Source: Pseudomonadota bacterium (GTDB lineage Bacteria > Pseudomonadota > Gammaproteobacteria > Pseudomonadales > Azotimanducaceae). Taken from it: a DNA stretch of 64,000 nt. How positions within the stretch are numbered: the first letter of the stretch is position 1; each line of letters begins with the position of its first letter. The stretch is from positions 1-64,000 of the forward strand of contig JAQBUI010000010.1 in the NCBI GenBank assembly GCA_027624035.1, given 5' to 3'. Of this stretch, positions 19,086 to 27,108 are shown piece by piece. A model generated the notes under the pieces. That model saw only the letters and a list, made by a program, of their open reading frames with translations. It did no database searches and was not told the DNA's origin. Made by a program: the position numbers and the translations under genes.

Positions 19086-19517
19086 ATGCCGCGGCACGTT
19101 AGTCTGAAACACTACATGTTGAATAAGCCTATTACGATTCAATCGGATGCCACGATTTTTGAAGCCGCACATCAGATCCTTCGTCATAAGGTCTCCGGCG
19201 TCTGTGTCGTGGACAAGAAGTACAACCTCCTGGGCATGCTTTCAGAAATGGACTGCCTGCGGGCGATTGTCAACAGAATGTACATTGGCGGTGAAGACCA
19301 CGCGGGTACCGTCGCCGAGGTGATGACAACAGAGGTCATGTGCAACGCGCCCGGGGACGACATCGTCTCCGTCGCCAACTCCATGCTGACCGAACGACAT
19401 CGACGACGGCCCGTGGTTGAGGAAGGCAAGCTCGTGGGGCAGGTCACCTGCCGCCAGATCCTCAAGGCGATCAAGGACTTCGCGGCGCCGGCAGATCCAT
19501 CGGAATATACCCAGTAG
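19086..19517 (+). CDS. CBS-domain pair protein
   Basis: A 143-residue protein made of two CBS motifs. The first is LNKPITIQSDATIFEAAHQIL...VSGVCVVDKKYNLLGMLSEMDCL; the second is VMTTEVMCNAPGDDIVSVANSML...RRRPVVEEGKLVGQVTCRQIL. CBS pairs bind adenine nucleotides and sense energy state. With no attached enzymatic domain, it probably regulates another protein. It stands 193 bases upstream of the antiporter operon on the same strand, and nothing further was seen in that gap. A similar small CBS protein is at 61867. Confidence 0.9.
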   Translation: MPRHVSLKHYMLNKPITIQSDATIFEAAHQILRHKVSGVCVVDKKYNLLGMLSEMDCLRAIVNRMYIGGEDHAGTVAEVMTTEVMCNAPGDDIVSVANSMLTERHRRRPVVEEGKLVGQVTCRQILKAIKDFAAPADPSEYTQ

Positions 19518-19710
19518 GGCAGGCTTTGGCCGCGGCGGATTCGGGGGGGCTCGCTGTACCCTGGACCCACACTGAGCATGAATTGTTATGGGCATTGTTT
19601 TCAGCTCCGAAATCAACGTTGGTTTCAGGGCCAAGGAAGGTCTCAAATAACGGTGAGACCAGCGTTACCCTGCAACGTTTCTGCGACTACGATCAATTTG
19701 GAGCCGTGAA

Positions 19711-20196
19711 ATGAGGGCGGAAATTGCAGCCATCGCACTGACAACCGTGGCACTCTCGTCACTGTGGATCGCCCTGTCAGGATATTTCAACACTCTGCAA
19801 CTGTGTCTCGGAGCCATCTCGGTGGTATTTGTAGTATGGCTGTCGGCACGCCTTGATCTACTCGTCAACGAACTCAGGCCGTCGTTGCTGCTCGGCCTTC
19901 CCCGCTATCATGCCTGGCTGGCCTGGCAGGTCATCAAGTCCAACTTTCAGGTCGCGGCCATCATCCTGGCCCCCCGATCAAGAATGCGACGCACCGTTCT
20001 GAGAATGTTGGTAAAACAGCAGACCGCGGTCGGCATTGCAACCTACGCCAACTCAATCACGCTGACGCCCGGCACGGTGACGCTTGATGCCGAAGGCGAT
20101 GAACTGATTGTGCACGTGCTTGGAAGAAAACGTGACGCAAATGTCCTGGGAATGGAAATGCACGACCGCATCGCCAGGATCGAGGGCTCGTTGTGA
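19711..20196 (+). CDS. mnhE: Mrp/Mnh antiporter subunit E
   Basis: A 161-residue subunit with two or three N-terminal helices and the conserved cytoplasmic part TYANSITLTPGTVTLDAEGDELIVHVL, diagnostic of MnhE. It is needed for assembly or activity of the multisubunit Na+(K+)/H+ antiporter. It opens the operon after GGAG at the usual distance, and its stop overlaps the start of subunit F. The operon order E-F-G first differs from the classic A-to-G order. Confidence 0.93.
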   Translation: MRAEIAAIALTTVALSSLWIALSGYFNTLQLCLGAISVVFVVWLSARLDLLVNELRPSLLLGLPRYHAWLAWQVIKSNFQVAAIILAPRSRMRRTVLRMLVKQQTAVGIATYANSITLTPGTVTLDAEGDELIVHVLGRKRDANVLGMEMHDRIARIEGSL

Positions 20197-20468
20197 TGTT
20201 CGCTGCTGCATCCGCTGGCATCCTGGTCGTGATGGCGATGCTGCTCGCCAGAGCCCTGCTTGGCCCAACGCTGTACGACCGGATATTGGCGGTCAACGTC
20301 TTCGGGTCCAGCACCGTGCTGCTGATTGCCCTGCTCGGTTTTCTGACCGGACGGCCGGAGTTTCTGGACATCGCGTTGCTGTATGCGCTGATCAATTTTG
20401 CCGGCACGCTGGCACTGCTCAAGTTTTTCCGGCACGGCGACCTGGGTCACGCAGGCGAGGACACATGA
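20193..20468 (+). CDS. mnhF: Mrp/Mnh antiporter subunit F
   Basis: A 91-residue, three-helix membrane subunit. LLARALLGPTLYDRILAVNVFGS with its Asp is the MnhF/MrpF signature, followed by EFLDIALLYALINFAGTLALLKF. It overlaps subunit E upstream (GTG at 20193, or the next ATG at 20196) and subunit G downstream by ATGA. In known complexes F sits beside the small subunits that connect to the proton path. Confidence 0.92.
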   Translation: MMFAAASAGILVVMAMLLARALLGPTLYDRILAVNVFGSSTVLLIALLGFLTGRPEFLDIALLYALINFAGTLALLKFFRHGDLGHAGEDT

Positions 20469-20791
20469 GTCTGGCCCTGGATATCGCAACAGGGTTGCTG
20501 CTGGTCCTTGGAACGGTCTTCTGCCTGATCGGCGCCCTTGGAATTCTGCGCCTGCCCGACTATTTCTCTCGTATCCACGCGGCAGGGCTGATCGAGACGC
20601 TGGGCTCGGTCGCCATTCTGGCAGCCCTGATCCTGCAGGCCGGCCTGTCAATGACGACAGTCAAGCTGCTACTGATCCTGGTGTTCATCCTGACCACCAG
20701 CCCGACTGCGAGCCACGCGCTGGCAAGAGCAGCGCTGCATGACAACTACCGGCCCCCAATAGATGAGGACAAACCGACATCGAACAACTGA
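20465..20791 (+). CDS. mnhG: Mrp/Mnh antiporter subunit G
   Basis: A 108-residue subunit with three membrane helices. LGILRLPDYFSRIHAAGLIETLGS is the MnhG/MrpG signature. It starts with the ATG overlapping the stop of F and ends at 20791 inside the likely start region of the next gene, so translation of these genes is probably coupled. Confidence 0.93.
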   Translation: MSLALDIATGLLLVLGTVFCLIGALGILRLPDYFSRIHAAGLIETLGSVAILAALILQAGLSMTTVKLLLILVFILTTSPTASHALARAALHDNYRPPIDEDKPTSNN

Positions 20792-20805
20792 TCGACATCG
20801 TCCTT

Positions 20806-21336
20806 TTGACCCTCCTGGTTGCAACGGCCATCGCGCTGGTCAAACTGCCGGGCCTGTTCTCGGCGGTGATGCTGACGGGAATCTACAGCCTGCTGTCGGC
20901 AGCGCTGTTTGTGCTACTGGACGCGGTGGATGTAGCGTTCACCGAAGCCGCCGTCGGTGCCGGCATTACCACGGTGCTGATGCTGGGAACGCTGTCTCTG
21001 CTGGGTGTTTCGACCAGCGATCACGAGCCTATCCAAATGCAGCCAATACCCCTCATTGTGGTCGTTATTACCGGGGCAGCGCTGATCTTCGCCACTCAGG
21101 ATATGCCGGCCTTCGGCGACCCGGACGCGCCCGCACACCGGCACGTCGCACCACGGTATCTGAACGAGTCAGCCACTGAAGTTGGCCTGCCCAACGTCGT
21201 GACCTCCGTTCTTGCCAGCTATCGTGGATACGACACGCTCGGGGAGGTGGCGGTCATCTTTACGGCGGGTGTAGGCGTCATGTTGCTGCTCGGCAGACGG
21301 CGCAGAGCCCCCCGGGGAGACCAGGATGAAAAATGA
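20806..21336 (+). CDS. MbhD/MbhE-type subunit (C-terminal part of MrpA)
   Basis: At least 176 residues. The first half, KLPGLFSAVMLTGIYSLLSAALFVLLDAVDVAFTEAAVGAGITTVLML, is the DUF4040/MbhD domain. The second half, with GLPNVVTSVLASYRGYDTLGEVAVIFTAGVGV, is the MbhE domain. In group 1 Mrp systems both are fused to the end of MrpA; here they are a separate gene. The TTG at 20806 is the first conventional start, but it cuts the first helix. The in-frame ATC at 20779, after GAGGAC, would restore the expected N-terminus (EQLIDIVLL...). Confidence 0.85.
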   Translation: MTLLVATAIALVKLPGLFSAVMLTGIYSLLSAALFVLLDAVDVAFTEAAVGAGITTVLMLGTLSLLGVSTSDHEPIQMQPIPLIVVVITGAALIFATQDMPAFGDPDAPAHRHVAPRYLNESATEVGLPNVVTSVLASYRGYDTLGEVAVIFTAGVGVMLLLGRRRRAPRGDQDEK

Positions 21337-21748
21337 TCCTGTGGTCAAGGCCGTGTCAGACCTGCTGATTCCGCCCATCCTGCTGTTTGGCCTGTACGTT
21401 CAGTTTCACGGCGACTTCGGGCCCGGTGGCGGCTTCCAGGCTGGCGTTATCATCGCGGTGGCCATCATCCTGCATGCCCTGGTGCATGGTCTGCCAGCGA
21501 CCCGCAGCCGCATTCCTGATCATTTCCTGCGCATTACCATGGCTGCGGGGGTGATCCTGTATGTAGGTGTCGGCTTCTCCGGCATTCTGGCGGGAGGTGA
21601 ATTCCTGAACTACAGCGTCCTCGCCGATGATCCACTGACCGGACAACACATCGGGGTGCTGCTGATCGAACTGGGTGTGGGCTGTACGGTCGCGTCGGTG
21701 CTGATCATGCTGTTTTATCAGTTTGCCGGCCGAAAAGGGCAGCGATGA
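21326..21748 (+). CDS. mnhB: Mrp/Mnh antiporter subunit B
   Basis: A 140-residue subunit with four helices. PPILLFGLYVQFHGDFGPGGGFQAGVI is the strongly conserved MnhB N-terminus, and its HGxxxPGGGF motif is clear. GILAGGEFLNY and GVLLIELGVGCTVASVLIMLFYQFA follow. It overlaps the preceding MbhDE gene by 11 bases and ends with a 4-base overlap with subunit C. Confidence 0.94.
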   Translation: MKNDPVVKAVSDLLIPPILLFGLYVQFHGDFGPGGGFQAGVIIAVAIILHALVHGLPATRSRIPDHFLRITMAAGVILYVGVGFSGILAGGEFLNYSVLADDPLTGQHIGVLLIELGVGCTVASVLIMLFYQFAGRKGQR

Positions 21749-22098
21749 ACTGGCTGATTCACTATAACTACTGGATTGTGATCGTACTGATGATGATCGG
21801 GCTGTACCTGGTCATTGCCCGGGCCAATCTGGTCAGAAAGGTGATCGGGCTGAACATTTTCCAGACATCGGTATTTATCCTGTTCATTTCCATCGGCGCA
21901 TCCCGGGGCGCCAGTGCACCGATCCTGGCCGAGGGCATACAGTCCTATGCCAACCCGCTGCCCCATGTTCTGATCCTCACCGCTATCGTGGTGGGCGTGG
22001 CGACCACGGCGCTGGCACTGGCGCTGATTGTCCGAATCCACGAGGAATATGGCTCTATTGATGACTCGTCGATTCACGACCAGGACGATGAACCATGA
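21745..22098 (+). CDS. mnhC: Mrp/Mnh antiporter subunit C (NuoK-like)
   Basis: A 117-residue, three-helix homolog of complex I subunit NuoK. IGLYLVIARANLVRKVIGLNIFQTSVFILFISIG is the family core, and the region NPLPHVLILTAIVVGVATTALALALIVRI is the last helix. ATGA overlaps join it to B and D. It is expected to form part of the proton or sodium path between the small subunits and the antiporter-like subunit. Confidence 0.94.
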   Translation: MNWLIHYNYWIVIVLMMIGLYLVIARANLVRKVIGLNIFQTSVFILFISIGASRGASAPILAEGIQSYANPLPHVLILTAIVVGVATTALALALIVRIHEEYGSIDDSSIHDQDDEP

Positions 22099-23576
22099 CG
22101 GCAGAACATCTGCCGATCCTTCAGGTCGCTGTGCCGCTTGCACTGGCGCCGGTCTGCCTGCTGATAGGCAATCGACATCTCGTCTGGCTGCTGGCGACCG
22201 CCGGCGGCCTGTTTACATTTGTCTGTGCAGCATTCCTGATGGTCAGCGTCTTCAATCAGGGGCCCCTGACCTATTATCTGGGTGGCTGGGAAGCGCCCTG
22301 GGGAATCGCACTGGCTATCGATCTGCTGTCTGCGTTCATCCTCCTGCTGGTCGGCCTGGTGGCGACCCTGACGCTGATCTGGGGCAAAGCCAGCATCGAG
22401 AACGAGATTCCCGGCGAACAATTGAGCCTGTTCTACTGCATGTTCATGCTCGCCGTCACCGGCGCGCTTGGGATCGTCGCCACCGGGGATGCCTTCAATG
22501 TCTTCGTGTTTCTGGAGATTTCGTCATTGTCCTCCTATGCCATGATTGCAATGGGCCGGGACCGGCGAGCACTGACGTCGAGCTTTCAATACCTGGTCAT
22601 GGGCACCATCGGTGCCACGTTTATCCTGATTGCGATTGGTCTTTTGTACATGATGACCGGCACCCTGAACATGGCAGACCTCGCAGCGAGGCTTCCCGCC
22701 GTCCGCGAGACCACCACCGTACTCGCCGCCTTCGCGTTCCTGACGGTGGGGGTGAGCCTCAAGATCGCGCTGTTGCCGCTGCACCAGTGGTTGCCGAACG
22801 CCTATACCTATGCACCGTCGGTGGTCTCGGCGTTTCTTTCGGCCACGTCAACCAAGGTGTCCCTGTACCTGTTGATACGCTTTTTCTATACCGTATTCGG
22901 TGCCGATTTCGTGTTCCGGGATCACGGCCTTCAGTACATCCTCATGCCGTTGTCTCTCATCGCGATCTTTGCCGCCTCGGGCATCGCCATCTTTCAAAAG
23001 GACATTAAGCGCATGCTGGCCTATTCCAGCATTGCACAGATTGGCTACATGACGCTCGGGATCGCGCTCGTCAGCCAGTCGGGGCTTGCCGCCACCATCA
23101 TCACCATGTTCAACCACGGGCTCATCAAAGGCGCGCTGTTTCTGGCCATCGGGGGCATATTCCTGCGCACGGGCACCAGCCAGCTGGCGAAGCTGGGTGG
23201 TATCGGCAGAACGATGCCCTGGACCATGGGCGCGGTGGTCATCGGCGGCTGTGGTTTGATTGGGGTGCCACTGACGGCCGGTTTCGTCGCCAAGTGGTAT
23301 CTGATTGTGGCCGCACTTGAAGGGGCTGCCTGGGTGGTGGCGTCGGCGATCGTACTGACCTCCCTGCTGACCGTTGTATATGTCTGGAGGACCGTGGAGA
23401 TTCTGTATTTCAAAACCCCTGGCGATTCGGTCCGGGACATCGACGAAGTGCCGATGAGCATGCTGATTCCCACCTGGCTGATGGTCGCCATGGTCATCTG
23501 GCTGGGCATCGACACCACCCTGACCGTCGGGCTCGCTGAGCAGGCTGCAGCAATGCTGTTTGACGTAACGCCATGA
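22095..23576 (+). CDS. mnhD: Antiporter-like subunit D (NuoM/NuoN-like), first copy
   Basis: A 493-residue, ~14-helix proton-translocating subunit. Key charged residues are visible: Glu in VFVFLEISSLSSYAM (helix 5) and Lys in GVSLKIALLPLHQWLPNAYTYAP (helix 7), followed by SATSTKVSLYLLIRF and the helix-11/12 sequence FQKDIKRMLAYSSIAQIGY. These match MrpD. It is the first of three antiporter-like subunits in the operon and overlaps both neighbours by 4 bases. Confidence 0.94.
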   Translation: MTAEHLPILQVAVPLALAPVCLLIGNRHLVWLLATAGGLFTFVCAAFLMVSVFNQGPLTYYLGGWEAPWGIALAIDLLSAFILLLVGLVATLTLIWGKASIENEIPGEQLSLFYCMFMLAVTGALGIVATGDAFNVFVFLEISSLSSYAMIAMGRDRRALTSSFQYLVMGTIGATFILIAIGLLYMMTGTLNMADLAARLPAVRETTTVLAAFAFLTVGVSLKIALLPLHQWLPNAYTYAPSVVSAFLSATSTKVSLYLLIRFFYTVFGADFVFRDHGLQYILMPLSLIAIFAASGIAIFQKDIKRMLAYSSIAQIGYMTLGIALVSQSGLAATIITMFNHGLIKGALFLAIGGIFLRTGTSQLAKLGGIGRTMPWTMGAVVIGGCGLIGVPLTAGFVAKWYLIVAALEGAAWVVASAIVLTSLLTVVYVWRTVEILYFKTPGDSVRDIDEVPMSMLIPTWLMVAMVIWLGIDTTLTVGLAEQAAAMLFDVTP

Positions 23577-25039
23577 TGACCGGGACCCTGATACTGACCA
23601 GTATGGCGTTGCCGGCCGTGGGCGGATGCCTGGTCGCACTGGCGGGTCGCTGGCCCAATATTCGCGAGGCCATCACACTGGTCACCGCCACATCCTTGTT
23701 CCTGGTCATACTGGGGCTGCCCGGCGCGAGCGGTGTGTTCACGATTGCCGAGCCCGCACCAGGGTTCAGCCTGGCGTTTCATATCGAGCCGCTGGGTTAC
23801 GTCTTCGCCTGCCTCGCCAGCTTTCTGTGGATCGTCACTTCGATCTACGCCATCGGCTACATGCGGGCCCACAATGAGCCCAATCAGACCCGGTTCTACG
23901 CCTGGTTTGCAGTTGCCATCGGCTCGGTCATGGGCATCGCCTTTGCAGCGAACATGCTGACCCTGTTCGTCTTCTACGAGGCCCTGACACTGGCCACCTG
24001 GCCGCTGGTGACCCATAGCCAGACGGACCAGGCCAGACGCAGCGGCCAGCTCTACCTGGGCATCCTGATTGGCACCTCCATGGTGTTGCTGCTGCTGTCC
24101 ATCGCACTGGTGTGGCAGATCACCGGGTCTGTCGACTTCAAAGCCGGCGGCGTTTTCACTGAACCCGTTTCCGACACCATCCTCACCATCGTCTATGCAC
24201 TGTTTATATTCGGGGTCGGCAAGGCAGCGCTGATGCCGTTTCATGGCTGGCTGCCTGCGGCGATGGTGGCGCCTACCCCTGTCAGCGCACTGCTCCACGC
24301 CGTGGCGGTCGTCAAGGCAGGCGTGTTTACCATACTCAAGGGTACCGTGTACTTGTTCGGGCTGGACAACCTGAGTGATTCAGGCGCGGCAGAGATGCTG
24401 CTGCCGGTCGCTGCACTGACGATCATCCTCGGTTCTGTGATCGCGATGCGACAGGACAACCTCAAGGCAAGGCTCGCCTATTCCACCGTCAGCCAGCTGT
24501 CATATATTGTGGTCGGGGCGCTGGTGGCCAATACCCTGGGTGTGATTGCGGCCTCGCTGCACATGGTGATGCACGCCTTTGGCAAGATCACCCTGTTCTT
24601 CTGTGCGGGCGGTATCATGGTGGCCTCTCACAAGACAGAGATCTCTACCATGGGTGGCCTGGGAAGGCAGATGCCAATCACCATGGCCGCGTTCACCATC
24701 GGCGCAATCGCCATCATCGGATTGCCTCCCATGGGGGTCATCTGGAGCAAGTGGTATCTGATTGCTGGCAGCATCGAAGGTCAGTACTGGTGGCTCATCG
24801 GTGTCTTTGCAATCAGTACCCTGCTCAATATCGCCTATCTGTTGCCGATCCCGCTGCAGGGTCTCATGAGCAGCCCCGCGGCAGACGATCATCCAGGCTG
24901 GCATGAGGCTCCAATACCGTGCCTGATCGCCATGGGCATCACGGCAACCGGTTGTGTGGCGCTGTTCTTCTTCGCACCGGCAATCGCCCAGTATCTTTCA
25001 TCGGGTCTCGCCCCTACAGGCAGCGGGGATCAGCCATGA
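23573..25039 (+). CDS. Antiporter-like subunit, second copy (NuoL/MrpA-N-like)
   Basis: A 488-residue, ~14-helix subunit. LTLFVFYEALTLATWPLVTH has the helix-5 Glu. GKAALMPFHGWLPAAMVAPTPVSALLHAVAVVKAGVFT has the helix-7 Lys and the HAVAVVKAG motif typical of NuoL/ND5 and the N-terminal part of MrpA. NLKARLAYSTVSQLSYI is the later conserved helix. It probably supplies the MrpA-like channel that the short MbhDE gene lacks. ATGA overlaps occur on both sides. Confidence 0.92.
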   Translation: MMTGTLILTSMALPAVGGCLVALAGRWPNIREAITLVTATSLFLVILGLPGASGVFTIAEPAPGFSLAFHIEPLGYVFACLASFLWIVTSIYAIGYMRAHNEPNQTRFYAWFAVAIGSVMGIAFAANMLTLFVFYEALTLATWPLVTHSQTDQARRSGQLYLGILIGTSMVLLLLSIALVWQITGSVDFKAGGVFTEPVSDTILTIVYALFIFGVGKAALMPFHGWLPAAMVAPTPVSALLHAVAVVKAGVFTILKGTVYLFGLDNLSDSGAAEMLLPVAALTIILGSVIAMRQDNLKARLAYSTVSQLSYIVVGALVANTLGVIAASLHMVMHAFGKITLFFCAGGIMVASHKTEISTMGGLGRQMPITMAAFTIGAIAIIGLPPMGVIWSKWYLIAGSIEGQYWWLIGVFAISTLLNIAYLLPIPLQGLMSSPAADDHPGWHEAPIPCLIAMGITATGCVALFFFAPAIAQYLSSGLAPTGSGDQP

Positions 25040-25296
25040 CTGACGGCCAGGATCACAAGCCCCATCCAGGACCCCGGGTACGCCGGGGACTGCAGGTCTT
25101 CTACGGCATCTGCGCCATGTTACTATTGTTGGATATTGCAGGCCTCAGACATGCTGAAAGCGCCATCGATGGCTTCTGGGGCTTCTACTCTCTGTATGGA
25201 TTCGTCGCCTGTGTGGTACTCGTACTGATCGCCCGGTGGATGCGGCGATTCCTGATGCGCGACGAAGATTATTATCGGCGGCACGAACATGATTGA
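25036..25296 (+). CDS. Small two-helix membrane protein inside the antiporter operon
   Basis: An 86-residue protein beginning at the ATG that overlaps the previous stop (25036-25039) and ending 8 bases inside the next gene. It has two hydrophobic segments (VFYGICAMLLLLDIAGL and FYSLYGFVACVVLVLIARWM) and a charged tail RRFLMRDEDYYRRHEHD. No family was recognised. Its strict overlap with both flanking antiporter subunits suggests that it is an accessory subunit of the complex. Confidence 0.8.
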   Translation: MTDGQDHKPHPGPRVRRGLQVFYGICAMLLLLDIAGLRHAESAIDGFWGFYSLYGFVACVVLVLIARWMRRFLMRDEDYYRRHEHD

Positions 25297-26980
25297 CCTG
25301 CCGCCCTTTCTGCTGTTTTTTGCCGGCGCAGTGGTCGCGGCGGTCAGCCCGGCGATCGTCCGCGGCGCGCTCACCGTCGTCATTCCTCTGGCGGGCGGCC
25401 TGCTGCTGCTGACCATGGATCCCGGCAATCACTACGGTTACCGGATCTTCACGTATCACGGTGAACTGTATCGTCTGGATGAACTCAGCAGGCTGTTCGG
25501 TTATCTGTTCCACATTGCCGCGTTCATCGGCGGCATCTATGCCCTGCATGAGAAAGACCGGGTGCAACAGATCGCGGTCTTCATCTATGCCGGCAGCGCC
25601 CTCGGGGCTGTGATGGCAGGAGACCTCATCAGCCTGGTCATTTTCTGGGAACTCGCCGCCATCAGTTCCGTTGCGCTGATCTGGGCAAAACGAACGCCCC
25701 GGGCATGGCATGCCGGGATGCGGTATCTGATGATCCAGGTGGCCTCCGGCATGCTGCTGCTCGCTGGCTGCGTCTGGCTGATTGCCGCCCGGGATGGCGA
25801 CGCATCATTCGATTTCATCGGCATTGATACCCCGGCGGGTACCATGATCATGCTCGCCCTCGGCATCAAGGCAGCCTTCCCATTCCTGCACAACTGGTTG
25901 ACCGATGCCTATCCCGAGGCGACCCCGACCGGGACGGTTTTTTTAAGCGCGTTCACCACCAAGATGGCCATCTATGCCCTTGCCAGAGGGTTCCCCGGCA
26001 CCGAGATACTGGTCTACGTGGGGATGACCATGACGGCCTTTCCCATTTTCTATGCCGTCATTGAGAACGACCTGCGCCGGGTACTCGGCTACAGCATGAT
26101 CAATCAGCTTGGTTTTATGGTCGTTGGCATTGGCATTGGCACAGAGCTCGCGCTGAACGGCGCGGTAGCCCATGCGTTCAATGACGTGATCTTCAAAGGG
26201 CTGCTGTTCATGTCCATGGGGGCGGTGCTGCACATGACCGGTAAGATCAACGGCTCTGACCTCGGCGGGCTGTGGCGAAGCATGCCCATTACCACCGCCC
26301 TGTGCATCATCGGCGCAGCGTCCATCTCCGCCTTTCCGCTCTTTTCCGGGTTCGTCTCCAAGTCCATGGTGATGAGTGCCGCCATCGGCGAAGGCTACCT
26401 GGGGGTCTGGCTGGTACTGCTGTTCGCGTCCGCCGGCGTGTTCCACCATGCCGGCATCAAGATTCCCTACTTCGCGTTCTTCGCCCATGACTCTGGCATT
26501 CGCACCACAGAGCCCCCCCGCAACATGCTGATCGCCATGGGCATCGCGGCGACACTGTGCGTCGGGATTGGCTGCTTTCCACAGCTCCTGTACTCGCTTC
26601 TGCCCTATGACACCGGCTACTGGCCGTTCGACACGACCCATGTGCTGGCGCAAATACAGGTGCTGTTTTTCTCCGCTCTGGCTTTCGTATGGCTGCAGCT
26701 TCAGGGCATCTATCCGCCTGAGCTTCGCTCAGTCAACCTGGATGCAGAATGGACCTATCGCCGCGGCCTGCCCCGGCTATGGGCCTCGCTATCCGAACTC
26801 GCCCGTCATCAGGCTGGCAAGGCAAGCGTTCTGGCGTCGACATCGGCAAGGCGGGCCATCGCTGTGGGACTGCACTATTACGACCCCGTAAGCCGCTATT
26901 TGAGGGCCCGCTCAACCGGTGATATGGTCCAGTGGACCACACTCCTGCTGGGTGTTTATCTGCTCTACTACTTCTTCTGA
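25289..26980 (+). CDS. Antiporter-like subunit, third copy (MnhD-like, extended)
   Basis: A 563-residue membrane protein, longer than the other two at the C-terminus. SLVIFWELAAISSVALIW has the helix-5 Glu. LGIKAAFPFLHNWLTDAYPEATPTGTVFLSAFTTKMAIYAL has the helix-7 Lys and the His/Pro-rich motif, and ENDLRRVLGYSMINQLGFM follows. About 90 residues beyond the core end in one more helix (WTTLLLGVYLLYYFF), possibly a lateral helix. It is the last gene of the operon and is followed by an 86-bp repeat copy that may act as terminator. Confidence 0.92.
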   Translation: MIDLPPFLLFFAGAVVAAVSPAIVRGALTVVIPLAGGLLLLTMDPGNHYGYRIFTYHGELYRLDELSRLFGYLFHIAAFIGGIYALHEKDRVQQIAVFIYAGSALGAVMAGDLISLVIFWELAAISSVALIWAKRTPRAWHAGMRYLMIQVASGMLLLAGCVWLIAARDGDASFDFIGIDTPAGTMIMLALGIKAAFPFLHNWLTDAYPEATPTGTVFLSAFTTKMAIYALARGFPGTEILVYVGMTMTAFPIFYAVIENDLRRVLGYSMINQLGFMVVGIGIGTELALNGAVAHAFNDVIFKGLLFMSMGAVLHMTGKINGSDLGGLWRSMPITTALCIIGAASISAFPLFSGFVSKSMVMSAAIGEGYLGVWLVLLFASAGVFHHAGIKIPYFAFFAHDSGIRTTEPPRNMLIAMGIAATLCVGIGCFPQLLYSLLPYDTGYWPFDTTHVLAQIQVLFFSALAFVWLQLQGIYPPELRSVNLDAEWTYRRGLPRLWASLSELARHQAGKASVLASTSARRAIAVGLHYYDPVSRYLRARSTGDMVQWTTLLLGVYLLYYFF

Positions 26981-27000
26981 ACGACCACGCGAGACCAACA

Positions 27001-27088
27001 CCCTTGAGCATGCCCGTGCAGGCATGCCGTAGTCGTGCCCGGAAGTTCTCCGGACGACACAGCTTGCGGCCAGAACTTCTCGAAAGCA
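27001..27088 (+). repeat. 86-bp dispersed repeat, single copy
   Basis: The sequence CCTTGAGCATGCCCG...GCATGCCGTAGTCGTGCCCGG, followed by the palindrome CCGGAAGTTCTCCGG and a tail GCGGCCAGAACTTCTC, matches the family. It fills the gap between the convergent antiporter operon and the Ldh-type gene, where its hairpins could terminate transcription. Confidence 0.8.
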
Positions 27089-27108
27089 GTAGAACTCATC
27101 AATGACGG

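Noticed and set aside
23045..24298. 417-residue minus-strand open frame opposite the antiporter genes
   Set aside because: It is rich in Gln/His/Asp/Gly, as expected for the complement of GC-rich membrane-protein genes, and the plus strand carries clear subunits.
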